A stretch of 64,000 nt of DNA from Paenibacillaceae bacterium (GTDB lineage: Bacteria; Bacillota; Bacilli; Paenibacillales; Paenibacillaceae). Numbering within the stretch: position 1 is the stretch's first letter; every line of letters begins with the position of its first letter. The stretch lies in the NCBI GenBank assembly GCA_004134985.1, contig REGQ01000023.1, positions 39,704-103,703 on the forward strand, given 5' to 3'. The notes beneath the pieces were generated by a model. It did not search any database, had not been told where the DNA came from, and was given only the letters and a program-made list of their open reading frames with translations. This document shows positions 9,801 through 19,291 of this stretch, piece by piece. The position numbers and the translations under genes are program-made.

Positions 9801-10664
9801 TGCTTCCAGCCATTTGGCATGCTCGCCAAGCAGATGGCGGGCAGAAGCATGGACACTGCAGCAGCTTAACAATCCACTGGCGGTGGCAAGCTCCTTGATC
9901 AGCAGTTCCAGCCCTTCCCACTCCTGATAAGGGTGCTGAGGCTCGCGCTGCGACAAATACAAAATTCCGGCAGGCTCAAGACTCCATGCTGCAAAGGCTT
10001 CTTCTACACTGTGACGGTAGGCGGAGAAGGACAGCTCGCGCTCCCGGTGTTTGTCAATTTGATTGACAATCAGATAAAGCGGTTTGCCCCAGTCTTTCAA
10101 CTGCTTGGCAAACGCAAAGTTGATTTCAGATTGCACATGATTATAGTCCATCACATAAAAAACGACATCCGCCAAATGCAGTGCCGATTCTGTCGCCATT
10201 CTATGTGCACCGTCCGTGGAATCAATTCCCGGCGTATCAAGCAGAACGATCTTGTCTCCAAGCGCCTCAATCGGATACGTAATCGCAACGGAGGCAAACT
10301 CCTCGCCATTGACGCAATAGGCTTCAAGCTGCTCTGGCGGAACCTCAAGCACTTTGCGCTGCCCACCCGCTGTGCTGACAATCCGCGCGCAGGGCGCTCC
10401 GCCTTGAATCGATACGACATTTGCGCTGGTCGGGATCGGACTGGACGGCAGCAGCTTTGCTCCGCACAGACGATTTATTAAGGTAGACTTGCCAGCGGAA
10501 AAATGTCCGCAGAACGCGATTGTCAATTTGCCTGCTGTCGCCTTGTCTGACAGCTCACGCAGCCTAACGGCATGCTCCTTATCCCCTGATTGCTCCACTA
10601 ACGGGGCAATCTCCAAAAGCGCGGACGCAGTTGCTGCGGCCGCGCTCCGAGTATTGGTATCCAT
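6870..10664 (-). CDS. Tandem dynamin-family GTPase (DynA-like), 1264 residues
   Basis: Bacterial dynamins bind GTP and remodel or protect the cytoplasmic membrane. Two complete GTPase heads are fused in one chain, as in B. subtilis DynA. The first has G1 GHFSAGKST (about residue 53), LLDTPGIDS and VNQIDKH. The second has G1 GAFSAGKSS (about residue 690), LVDTPGADS and VNAADLA. Helical stalk segments follow each head. Between them, roughly residues 490-650 form an Ala/Pro/Gly-rich low-complexity linker encoded by very GC-rich DNA (about 8700-9230), unlike the rest of the gene. The length is close to DynA (about 1190) plus this linker. The ATG at 10664 has GGGAGAG 9 bases upstream. Confidence 0.9.
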   Translation of the reverse strand: MDTNTRSAAAATASALLEIAPLVEQSGDKEHAVRLRELSDKATAGKLTIAFCGHFSAGKSTLINRLCGAKLLPSSPIPTSANVVSIQGGAPCARIVSTAGGQRKVLEVPPEQLEAYCVNGEEFASVAITYPIEALGDKIVLLDTPGIDSTDGAHRMATESALHLADVVFYVMDYNHVQSEINFAFAKQLKDWGKPLYLIVNQIDKHRERELSFSAYRHSVEEAFAAWSLEPAGILYLSQREPQHPYQEWEGLELLIKELATASGLLSCCSVHASARHLLGEHAKWLEASQEQERSALVEQAGGEEGMEAVQAELTQLALLAEQRRQAPEQLRVKLRQEMESLLDNANITPAETRDLAHLFLESRKPGFKAGLFFAAAKTAAEQQRRLDAFLAGFAPKVQSSIEWHAIELFRKAAQHLGWRDDSLEQRLAEALTGVVEPSLLLAPVRAGAVFSNEFTMNYCRELAASVKSLYRKRALELIDELAARAAAAGEAAAAPEMERRAALATQAAALAQLAALDSAAAARREQLAALLPQAPALPALPVPAAAAAPAAAESRAADKAGAGAAGVSARAAAGLVGATAASGSTIAAGGGTAVATAPLAAQPAAMGAADAGRAPAVEPSSGAGANADAAMLGPQRQAAALLERAAALLAPHGMFARSAQTMQAKAARLQQSRFTIALFGAFSAGKSSFANALIGAPTLPVSPNPTTATINRIVPPTAGHPHGTARVVMKSKAAMMDDIRYSLNLLGETAEGEDERPLLKAIAGLKPAALHPGGRPHYSFLKAVLQGWELLAPQLGEQLTVDEPTYRQYVAEEWRSCFVQEIELFCACPLTEQGIVLVDTPGADSVNARHTGVAFNYIKNADAILFVTYYNHAFSQADRQFLMQLGRVKDQFELDKMFFIVNAADLASSDEELQDVLSHVEQNLVRHGIRQPRLFPVSSLQALDAKLDGRADLTQQSGIDAFEQAFLQFTAGELGQLAAASAEQEISRAVGQAASLLAAAKGDETLRAQQREELLQSAASAHQSAASAMSAASVEPLLQELRELLFYVLQRVKFRFGEHFQLAFNPAALQSDGRDLKKMIWTCWLELQRQLQNDLAEEMLATTLRMENSLKRLAVQQYAAAAAELAARLDDLSVREWQPDLLNSPEIGELWQTDQVERKLLWAPFRNPRHFFENGGSTILREELEKVLTEPMKSYTDGLADRWTENYRELWQSALQSGTANLQAEIEQYKTARLSSLSREVAPEVLEQLVEQLTALTNERHAM

Positions 10665-10704
10665 TTAATGCTCTCTCCCTGTCATCATACCTTGTCCTGC
10701 CTGC

Positions 10705-10992
10705 TTAAGCTTCGTTCAGCGAACCCAGCTCTTCTCCGGCAACCGGCATACAGATTTCAAACACGCTGCCATGCTGTAAAATGGTAATACCGCGTTTCTT
10801 TTCTTTCATTACAACGACTTCTGGCTTAACGCGCATCCGTTCGATATATTGTTCAGGCACATCTCCTGATCCGCTGACCGTAATTCCTTCCACGATCACT
10901 TCCTCATTGTCCTCTGGCGGGGATTCAATAATTTGCGGATAAATATCCGAAAACACCTCGAAATTTTTCGTATATACAGAAATACACTTCAT
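10705..10992 (-). CDS. Small conserved-looking protein of unknown function
   Basis: A 95-residue acidic protein starting MKCISVYTKNFEVFSDI, with no signal peptide or membrane segment. I do not recognise a domain; the alternation of charged and beta-prone segments suggests a small folded alpha/beta protein. I prefer the second in-frame ATG (10992), which has AAAGGA at about 8 bases. The ATG at 11001 overlaps the nth stop but has its SD too close. It is almost certainly co-transcribed with nth just upstream and dynA just downstream. Confidence 0.65.
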   Translation of the reverse strand: MKCISVYTKNFEVFSDIYPQIIESPPEDNEEVIVEGITVSGSGDVPEQYIERMRVKPEVVVMKEKKRGITILQHGSVFEICMPVAGEELGSLNEA

Positions 10993-10997
10993 CGTCC

Positions 10998-11690
10998 TCA
11001 TCCTTTACTGGCAAATGTAATATTATGTTCCTTATCTTTCCTCGTTCTGACCGGCTTCATACGTTTTTTGCCTTCCTTGCAGCGATCCAGCAACGGACAG
11101 GCCGGGCAGCCGGGTTTTTGCGCCTTGCAATGGTAACGGCCAAAAAAGATGAGACGATGGTGAGTCAACGTCCACTCTTCACGGGGAACAAGCTTCATCA
11201 GCTTCTTCTCCACTTCAAGAACTGTATCCTCGGCCTTGGCAGCGCCAAGCCGCTTCGCAACTCGTTCCACATGGGTATCTACTGCAATTGCAGGTATGCC
11301 AAAGGCGTTGGATACCACCACATTCGCCGTCTTTCGGCCAACCCCTGGCAACTCGACCAATTGCTCGATCGTCCCGGGAACCTCGCTGTCATACTTCTCG
11401 AGAAGAATCCGGCAGAGCTTTTGAATATGTGCCGCCTTATTGCGAAACAAGCCGATTCTACGAATATCCTGCTGCAATTCCTCAATCGGCACAGCGAGAT
11501 AATCCGCCGGTTGCTGATATTTAAGAAATAGCTGTTCCGTCACTTTATTCACTGTCTCGTCTGTACATTGTGCGGACAGGAGCACGGCGATTGTCAGTTC
11601 AAACGGATTGCTGTAGTTAAGCTCACAATGGGCGTCGGGATACATCTCTGCTATAACATTCAGTATATCCCTCATTTGTTTCGCATTCAT
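10998..11690 (-). CDS. nth: Endonuclease III
   Basis: A bifunctional DNA glycosylase/AP lyase of base excision repair, removing oxidised pyrimidines. The 230-residue protein has the helix-hairpin-helix ELPGVGRKTANVVV with the catalytic Lys, the catalytic Asp in AVDTHVERVAKRLG, and the C-terminal [4Fe-4S] ligands spaced C-x6-C-x2-C-x5-C (from CKAQKPGCPACPLLDRC). The ATG at 11690 has GGGAGAG upstream. In B. subtilis nth sits directly after dnaD; here dnaD is about 22 kb away in an operon with ackA, and nth leads a group with the unknown 95-residue protein and the dynamin gene. Confidence 0.96.
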   Translation of the reverse strand: MNAKQMRDILNVIAEMYPDAHCELNYSNPFELTIAVLLSAQCTDETVNKVTEQLFLKYQQPADYLAVPIEELQQDIRRIGLFRNKAAHIQKLCRILLEKYDSEVPGTIEQLVELPGVGRKTANVVVSNAFGIPAIAVDTHVERVAKRLGAAKAEDTVLEVEKKLMKLVPREEWTLTHHRLIFFGRYHCKAQKPGCPACPLLDRCKEGKKRMKPVRTRKDKEHNITFASKG

Positions 11691-11845
11691 GGCAACTCTC
11701 TCCCTGGATTATGGGCTTCGTTCAAAGTGTAGCGAAAAATGTCGCTGCATGCAACCCTATTTCATTGGAATTTACTAAGTTTTCATAGTTTTTTTCAATG
11801 CAAAACCAAAATCGTCGCTTGACACGCTGCCCGCACATTGTTATT

Positions 11846-11928
11846 GGCGCTTTTGATCCGCTGGTCAAGACCAAGCAAACGGATCAAAGCGCCCAAAACC
11901 TGCGTGTTCTTGGCAAGTTTTGGGCGCT
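11846..11928. repeat. Two overlapping inverted repeats
   Basis: GGCGCTTTTGATCCG (11846-11860) pairs with CGGATCAAAGCGCC (11880-11893) with one bulged T. AGCGCCCAAAAC (11888-11899) pairs perfectly with GTTTTGGGCGCT (11917-11928). They share AGCGCC, so both stems cannot form at once. No T run follows on the minus strand, so this is not an ordinary terminator for the S-layer-type gene. The rest of 11691-12044 shows nothing recognisable. Confidence 0.6.
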
Positions 11929-12044
11929 GAAGATGAAGCTCATAAGCTGTATTCTGACAGACTGAAACAGCGTTATGGGCCTCGCGCCGCGCGCTTGCAA
12001 TTCCAAGTGCGCGGCACGGATCCATCCCGCCAGTTTCATTGCTC

Positions 12045-14762
12045 TTACTGTGATCTGACGGCTTCAAGCAGCTTGCCGTCCGAAACGTAGAGAATAATGG
12101 TGTCGCCGCTTTTCAGCGCCCCTACTTGAATGGGTTCGCCGCCATCAAAAAACTTTGTATCCGGCGTCACAGCAAACCGGTAATTCAAATCATTGGCGCT
12201 GGTGCGCAGCACATGCAGCTCTTTGGCAATCGAATCATATTTGGAAAACTTCTTGGTCATGCCAAGGCTGACGGTAATCAACTGTTGTCCTTGCGCATCG
12301 TTGCGCACCTCCACCCACTCGCCTACAGCCAGTGAAGATGTGGAGTTGCTTAGCGAACCGTTGCGGTCAATTGTTGTACCGGACACGAACGGCACATCGA
12401 AAGTATTGCCTCCTGCGCCGTTCAATGTAATGCGATCAGGGTAGACTGCGGCTACTTTGCCTGTTTGTACTTTAACTACTTTCAGCGCAGAAATCGAGTT
12501 GCCAGTATAGATCAGATTGACCGACTGTCCAGCCGACAATTGATTCAGCGTCAATGTCGCCCCGTCTTCATTGGTGATCTTCCAGTGTGTTGGAACTGCA
12601 TACTCTGTCACCGCGCCCTGAGTGTTGCGCAGCTTGATTTTTCGTCCGGACACATCCACCGATACGATCTCCATGCGAATAACATCATGCACCTGAATGA
12701 CAATCGCTTTTTCTTGCGCACTGTCAAGCAGCGCTGTTACTGTATCGCCGATTTTCAGATCAGCGATCGTGGCGGAAGGCTTGCCGTTAATATTAACGGA
12801 CGGCGCAGGCGCCAAATAAGGCAGCACCAGCGAGGAGCCGTTGTCAAGGGCAAGTGTAAGGTGATTCGTTGTCTGGTTCATGTTGATCAGTTTGCCGGTA
12901 TAGTTGAATACGATTTGAACAGAAACCGCCGTTTTATCAATGTAGGAAATGCTAACTTTGCGGTTTTTCGTCAGGAAACCTTTGACCTCATCGATTGTCA
13001 TTGCCGCATCATTGTATTCATATTTCGTGCGGGAGATGAGTTTGAAAATGTATGGCTCACCTGACGCGTCCTCTACAATCAAATTATTTTGTTCAGGATA
13101 ATAAGCAACGACTTTGGCGCCATTCAAAATTTCAAGTCCGCGATCCAATACGCTAATGGCGGTTACGACATTGCTGTCGTTGATCGTCAGCTCGAGCTTG
13201 TCGCCGCGCACCAGATCCGAAATTGTCGGCTGGTTGATGCCTTTAATAGTCACTTTCAGATTCGTCGCCAAATACTTGGCCTCAATGGAACCATTCACCG
13301 TATAATTGACAACCTTCGAATCGGCCGTAATCTCAACAAACTCACCGTTAATCGTTTTGCCGGAAGTTTGGGTCATGACGATTTTTGTGATCAGGCTATT
13401 CGTGACTTCATAGGAAATGGCATCGCCCGCTTTCAGATCGGTTAGCGCGCGCACTTCATTATTCCACGTAACCAACGCCTGAGGCGCTGCAGTCCATGTT
13501 TCTACTTGGCCTGTTGCGTCATTCGTCAGCTGTACGCTGCTGCCTGATACCGAAACGATCTTGCCTGTTCCTGTCTTGCTTACAGGCGCACCTTGAATGC
13601 GGACAGAAACTGCGCGCGGCTCCGTCCGGAACGTATCGCGCTGCACTTCAACGACACTGTCCTTCACCAAGCTCGACAGCTGCAAAGTCTCGCCTTCTGA
13701 ACCGATAATTTTAAGCTCGCTGGCGTTAAAAGGAATATCTTGAATGTCATTGTTGATTTCCAGAAACAGCTTGCTTTGCTGTGTCGAAACAAAGTTTACT
13801 TTTCCTTGGATCGTCTCCAACTTGACATCGTCGTTCAACTGTTCAACATATAGTGCACTTGTCCCGTTCGCGATCAGGGAAACTTCGGCATAGGGCGTCA
13901 TCAGCGCCTGCTCGGAGAGCTTCTCCGAATCAAAGCGATAATAGAGCGTGCTGGAGCCTGCCGTATACACCTGCTCCTGCTGCTTCTCTACATCAAACAG
14001 TGTCAGGGAGTCAGCGGTTACATTGGTGAGCAGCCCCTTCGTCTGGCCAGGATACTCCACCTCCACCTTGCTCTGCGCACGGCTGAGCAGCGTAGCCATC
14101 ATCGCGCGGTTGACCGCTGCTTGCGGATCAAACTTCGTCGCGCTTACCCCTTTCATCAAATCCAGGGAAACGGCCGCATTGACAAACCCGCGATATTTGC
14201 TGCTAATTTTGTTATCATCGGTAAATGTGGATGAACTGGAGGCGCTTTGTTCTGCTCTCACAGTCTCGCCGAGCGCCCGGATCATCAGTTTGGCGACCCA
14301 CTCGCGGCTTGCCTCGCCAGCTCCCCATTCAACATCTGGAGTTTGCTCTGCCAGTTCAAATTCTTCAGCATTGATCAGCAAACCCTCCTGAAAAGCAAAC
14401 ACTACGTAAGGCTTCGCATAATCCTTTACTTTAAACGTGTCCGGGAAAGTAACGGTCGCCGCGTTGGCTACCTCCTCTTTTTTGCCAAGGAAACGAATAG
14501 CCATAATGACTGCATCCTGACGCGACACGCTGCGGTTTGGCGCAAACTGCGTGCCTGTTCCTTCAACGATGCCTTGCAGCGCAAGCTTGGCGATATGTTT
14601 TTCCGCCCAATGCCCTTTCGCGACATCAGCGAAAGGTGTCGCCATGCGCTCGCCGCCTGTCGTTGCTTCATCGGCAAATGCGGCTCCTGCAGTCAATGTG
14701 GCAGTCAATGAGAAGACAAGTGCGAGAATGAATGTTTTGTAGAAGATTGATCGTTTTGTCAT
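12045..14762 (-). CDS. S-layer-homology (SLH) domain surface protein
   Basis: A secreted 905-residue protein. A signal peptide (TFILALVFSLTATLTAGAAFA) is followed by three SLH-type domains (about residues 35-200; FADVAKGHWAEKHIAKLAL, FPDTFKVKDYAKPYV, FTDDNKISSKYRGFV), which normally bind pyruvylated wall polymers. The remainder is beta-rich with repeated short modules of the form G-x-I-x-x-V and KxGDxI (for example LKAGDAISYEV, LKIGDTVTALL, LKSGDTIILYV). ATG 14762 (MTKRS) is preferred over the ATG at 14780 because GGGGGAG lies 8-9 bases before it. It follows the GerMN lipoprotein and the amidase on the same strand, all envelope proteins. The role of the C-terminal part is unknown. Confidence 0.85.
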   Translation of the reverse strand: MTKRSIFYKTFILALVFSLTATLTAGAAFADEATTGGERMATPFADVAKGHWAEKHIAKLALQGIVEGTGTQFAPNRSVSRQDAVIMAIRFLGKKEEVANAATVTFPDTFKVKDYAKPYVVFAFQEGLLINAEEFELAEQTPDVEWGAGEASREWVAKLMIRALGETVRAEQSASSSSTFTDDNKISSKYRGFVNAAVSLDLMKGVSATKFDPQAAVNRAMMATLLSRAQSKVEVEYPGQTKGLLTNVTADSLTLFDVEKQQEQVYTAGSSTLYYRFDSEKLSEQALMTPYAEVSLIANGTSALYVEQLNDDVKLETIQGKVNFVSTQQSKLFLEINNDIQDIPFNASELKIIGSEGETLQLSSLVKDSVVEVQRDTFRTEPRAVSVRIQGAPVSKTGTGKIVSVSGSSVQLTNDATGQVETWTAAPQALVTWNNEVRALTDLKAGDAISYEVTNSLITKIVMTQTSGKTINGEFVEITADSKVVNYTVNGSIEAKYLATNLKVTIKGINQPTISDLVRGDKLELTINDSNVVTAISVLDRGLEILNGAKVVAYYPEQNNLIVEDASGEPYIFKLISRTKYEYNDAAMTIDEVKGFLTKNRKVSISYIDKTAVSVQIVFNYTGKLINMNQTTNHLTLALDNGSSLVLPYLAPAPSVNINGKPSATIADLKIGDTVTALLDSAQEKAIVIQVHDVIRMEIVSVDVSGRKIKLRNTQGAVTEYAVPTHWKITNEDGATLTLNQLSAGQSVNLIYTGNSISALKVVKVQTGKVAAVYPDRITLNGAGGNTFDVPFVSGTTIDRNGSLSNSTSSLAVGEWVEVRNDAQGQQLITVSLGMTKKFSKYDSIAKELHVLRTSANDLNYRFAVTPDTKFFDGGEPIQVGALKSGDTIILYVSDGKLLEAVRSQ

Positions 14763-14826
14763 ATTTTTCTGCTCCCCCATTCAAATGGCCGCTGCTGCAT
14801 TTCGCAGCAACGGCAGAGTCGTTTTT

Positions 14827-15366
14827 TTATAGTGGTCTTTCAATCGGATGTTCAAGTTCCATATGGCCCATCAAACTATCCACCGCTTCTCCCTGAACGA
14901 GCAGGTCGAGCGACTTGATTTCCTCGAATTGGAAAACCGTTTTTTCGATTGCTTCAAGAGCGAGCAGTTCGCCAGAGGAACCAAGATTGGCTTCATCAGG
15001 AATTTCCAAATCAACTGTCAGCGCCCCATCTTGCACATTTACCGACAAAATCTTAATTTCGCTCCATAAGGAAAAGTAATCTTCCGAACCGTCCTGCTGC
15101 AAAGCCGCAAGCGCCGCTTCAAGTTTTTCCTGCTCATCAGCGAATGCGATGGATGCTTCCACCTCGGTCAGTTCAAGTAGTTGATCATCTGTGAGATAGA
15201 CCTTGATTTTCATCTCTTCCTTCACCGGCTCCGGCTCTCCCTGCGAATTGCCCGGGGCTGCCGGAGTGTCGGAGTTGTTCGGCTCCTGCACTTCCCGCGA
15301 GCCACAAGCGGCCAGCAGCAAAGCAATGACAAAGAGCGGCAGCATCCATTTCAAATATTTGTTCAT
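14827..15366 (-). CDS. GerMN-domain lipoprotein
   Basis: A 179-residue lipoprotein. The signal peptide ends in the lipobox LLAAC (Cys about 21), followed by a Ser/Pro/Glu-rich spacer and a C-terminal domain (about residues 52-165) that resembles the GerMN/Spo0M-like domain of GerM, a sporulation and germination factor (KIKVYLTDDQLLELTEVE, LSVNVQDGALTVDLE). AAGGAGGG precedes the ATG. It starts 16 bases after the amidase stop, so the two are co-transcribed. Family membership is judged from pattern only; there is one copy of the domain, whereas GerM itself has two. Confidence 0.7.
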   Translation of the reverse strand: MNKYLKWMLPLFVIALLLAACGSREVQEPNNSDTPAAPGNSQGEPEPVKEEMKIKVYLTDDQLLELTEVEASIAFADEQEKLEAALAALQQDGSEDYFSLWSEIKILSVNVQDGALTVDLEIPDEANLGSSGELLALEAIEKTVFQFEEIKSLDLLVQGEAVDSLMGHMELEHPIERPL

Positions 15367-15382
15367 TGTACCCTCCTTACTT

Positions 15383-16831
15383 CTATGAAAGCTTCAGGAA
15401 TTCCTTGATGCCTGCCACCAGCGCTGCAGCAATGCGGTCTCTAACAGCTTCCTGATTCAAGACGGATTCGTCGCCTGCATTGGATAGAAAGCCGGATTCA
15501 ACAAGTATAGCCGGCATTGTTGTTTTTTTGATGACCACATAACCCGCCTGCTTGACCTTGCGGTCCGCGAGCCCTGTCGCCTTGATCAAATGCTTGTGCA
15601 CCACTTCAGCTAAAGCTTTGCTGTCCGAACGGCTGTAATACGTTTCCGTACCATTTGCTGACGGCTTAGTAAAGCTGTTCGCATGAATGGACATGAAAAC
15701 ATCGGCCTTGAGATCATTCGCATACTTGGCGCGATTGTCCAATGTCAAATAACTGTCGTCACTGCGTGTCATGTAAGCTTCGATATTTGGCTCCTGATCA
15801 AGCAGTTTCTTGACCCTGAGCGCAATCGCTAGATTGAAATCTTTTTCTTTTGTTTTGTTTACGCCTACTGCACCTGAGTCGTGGTCGCCATGTCCAGCAT
15901 CAATAACCACTTTAAATACTTTGCCGCCATTGTTGCCGTTGTTGCCTTTGTCCGGCACCGGTTCTTCCTTCACTTCTTCCGGCGGCTTCGGCAGCTCAGT
16001 TCCAAGTTGGATCGTTATCTCGCCTGGATTATTCGTTACGGTGTAACCTACAGGCTTGTACAAATCAAGAACGACACGAGCAGTCGATTCTTTGCCTTGC
16101 AGCGGAGCAAATCTTACCTTCTGCAAAAATTCATGGGATTCAATATCCAGCGACCCTTGCTTGGAATCATTAAGTGGGAAGCTTGGATAAATATCGTCTG
16201 CGAAGGCCGTATTGGGCAAATCAAGTACAATCCGATCGGTATCGGTTAATGAAAACGCTTGATTCGGAACAATATCTCCGCTATAGCGAATAACGATCGT
16301 ATTCGGGTCCAATTCATGCAGCGCAATGTAATTCAAAGCGCCGGAGGGTTGTGTCTCTGTCCCGTCACCGGGATTCGGCGGGGTGACAGGCAGCGGATTT
16401 CCATCCTGCTTCGAGAACAGGCTGGCTTCCTTCTTCGCATTATCCCAGCTCACTTCAAGACCAAGCTGCTCACCGACAAAGCGCAGCGGCACCATCGTTC
16501 TACCTGAAATGATCCTGGCTGGCTCTCCCATTTCAACTTCCTGACCATTCACGAGCGCTTTGGAATCGTTAATAGCCAGCACAATCTGTGTATCATTGTT
16601 ATGTATACCGACCGTTCTTGAGTCTTTGTTCCATACCGCCTGATAATTAAGGCCACCAGCAATAATTGAGATTGGCACCAGCGTATTGTTGTTTACAATC
16701 GTTGGTTCCACGTCGGAGGCAAGCTCTTTGCCATCCAGAAGGATTTTGGGAACAGTTGAGGCTTGTCCTGTTCCAGGGAATAAGATAAACATCACCGATA
16801 ACGTCAACAGCAGGGATACTAGCTTTTTCAT
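15383..16831 (-). CDS. N-acetylmuramoyl-L-alanine amidase with stalk and AMIN domains
   Basis: A secreted zinc amidase that cuts the bond between muramic acid and the stem peptide. Order of parts in 482 residues: signal peptide; a copper-amine-oxidase-N-type wall-associated domain (about 30-140, with VPISIIAGGLNYQAVWNKD and VPLRFVGEQLGLEVSWDN); an AMIN domain (about 165-280), usually for wall targeting; a charged Asn/Gly linker; then Amidase_3 (about 305-480). Zinc ligands and catalytic Glu are visible: DAGHG, TKEKDFN, SIHANS, VESGFLSN. I prefer the second of two consecutive ATGs (16831), 4 bases after GAGGTG. Transcribed with the GerMN lipoprotein. Confidence 0.93.
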   Translation of the reverse strand: MKKLVSLLLTLSVMFILFPGTGQASTVPKILLDGKELASDVEPTIVNNNTLVPISIIAGGLNYQAVWNKDSRTVGIHNNDTQIVLAINDSKALVNGQEVEMGEPARIISGRTMVPLRFVGEQLGLEVSWDNAKKEASLFSKQDGNPLPVTPPNPGDGTETQPSGALNYIALHELDPNTIVIRYSGDIVPNQAFSLTDTDRIVLDLPNTAFADDIYPSFPLNDSKQGSLDIESHEFLQKVRFAPLQGKESTARVVLDLYKPVGYTVTNNPGEITIQLGTELPKPPEEVKEEPVPDKGNNGNNGGKVFKVVIDAGHGDHDSGAVGVNKTKEKDFNLAIALRVKKLLDQEPNIEAYMTRSDDSYLTLDNRAKYANDLKADVFMSIHANSFTKPSANGTETYYSRSDSKALAEVVHKHLIKATGLADRKVKQAGYVVIKKTTMPAILVESGFLSNAGDESVLNQEAVRDRIAAALVAGIKEFLKLS

Positions 16832-16962
16832 CATTCACCTCGAAGACTGGTTTTGCCGTATCGAATCGCCGTATTCGACTTTTCTCAGACAACTATTAGA
16901 CGCCGCTCGACAGAAAAAGTTGCGTTTCGAGGAAAATTTAAGCAACCTTCGCCTCATTGCAC

Positions 16963-16997
16963 AAAAAAGAGGCCCCGCATCAAGCCAGGGTCTCTTT
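16963..16997 (-). terminator. Terminator of leuCD
   Basis: On the minus strand AAAGAG-A-CCC pairs with GGG-GC-CTCTTT (16966-16997) and is followed by a T run (16968-16963). It lies 30 bases after the leuD stop. Confidence 0.8.
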
Positions 16998-17026
16998 GTC
17001 ATGCGTGCAATTTACGCCTTTTTCTC

Positions 17027-17620
17027 TTAAAACGCGACGCGCTTTGCTTCATATTCCGTAATTTTGTCAGCATGCTGGAGAGTCAGCCCGATATCATCGA
17101 GTCCAAGCAACAAAAATTGCTTACGGTGCTCATCAAGGTCAAATGAAATCGACAATCCATCCGCATCACTGATCGTTTGGTTCTCCAAATCAATCGTTAA
17201 TTGATAGCCAACTGTAGCTGCTGTACGCTGGAACAGCTCTTCAACCTGCTCTTCACTCAATTTGATTGGCAAAATGCCGTTCTTGAAGCAGTTATTATAG
17301 AAAATATCCGCATAGGAAGGCGCGATAACGCATTTGAATCCATAGTCCAAAATCGCCCAAGGCGCATGCTCACGTGAAGATCCACAGCCAAAATTGGCGC
17401 GTGAAATCAAAACGGAAGCTCCTTCATAACGCGGTTTGTTCGGTTCAAACTCATGATTCACATCACCGTTCTCATGAAAACGCCATTCATAGAACAAAAA
17501 CTGGCCGAAGCCGCTGCGCTCAATACGCTTCAAAAACTGTTTAGGAATAATGGCATCCGTATCTACATTAACACGGTCAACCGGAGCGACAATCCCGGTA
17601 AGCTTAACAAATGGTTCCAA
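17027..17620 (-). CDS. leuD: 3-isopropylmalate dehydratase small subunit
   Basis: Swivel-domain subunit of isopropylmalate isomerase (leucine synthesis), 197 residues, the normal length. Typical motifs are [14 protein letters not shown] near residue 22, [14 protein letters not shown] near residue 75, and [17 protein letters not shown] is the start at 17620, with AAAGGGG 10 bases upstream. It lies 37 bases after leuC and is followed by the operon terminator. leuA and leuB are not in the window. Confidence 0.95.
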   Translation of the reverse strand: MEPFVKLTGIVAPVDRVNVDTDAIIPKQFLKRIERSGFGQFLFYEWRFHENGDVNHEFEPNKPRYEGASVLISRANFGCGSSREHAPWAILDYGFKCVIAPSYADIFYNNCFKNGILPIKLSEEQVEELFQRTAATVGYQLTIDLENQTISDADGLSISFDLDEHRKQFLLLGLDDIGLTLQHADKITEYEAKRVAF

Positions 17621-17657
17621 ATTAATTCAAACCCCTTTCAGTTGGTCGATCGCAAGC

Positions 17658-19079
<1,422 letters not shown>

Positions 19080-19187
19080 TCCAAATCACCTCTAAATTTC
19101 CATATTAAAATCCTTCAATTCCTGCACTTCTAAAATATCATGACTCTATCATAACATTGTACACTTCATTGTTCCAAGATATAATAT

Positions 19188-19202
19188 CTATAACCGTGAT
19201 AG
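19188..19202. promoter_or_regulatory. Candidate LysR-type binding site between leuC and the LysR gene
   Basis: CTATAACCGTGATAG is a T-N11-A motif with CTAT/ATAG arms around seven bases, the usual core of LysR-family sites. A further half-site (ACTATAG) follows about 10 bases on. Position between divergent genes fits autoregulation plus control of leuCD; this is inference. Confidence 0.4.
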
Positions 19203-19291
19203 GCAAGGACTATAGAAGATTAACTGAATACATGGGCATTATGATAGAATGTAGCTAACAATTTGAACTGGAAATGGAGATCGAGCACCCG

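Noticed and set aside
11795..12067. 90-codon minus-strand frame over the overlapping inverted repeats
   Set aside because: It overlaps the end of the SLH gene and its coding capacity follows from the palindromes. No good SD.
14783..14828. GC-rich hairpin followed by a T run between the GerMN and SLH genes
   Set aside because: The T run is on the plus strand, where no gene ends; on the minus strand it precedes the stem.
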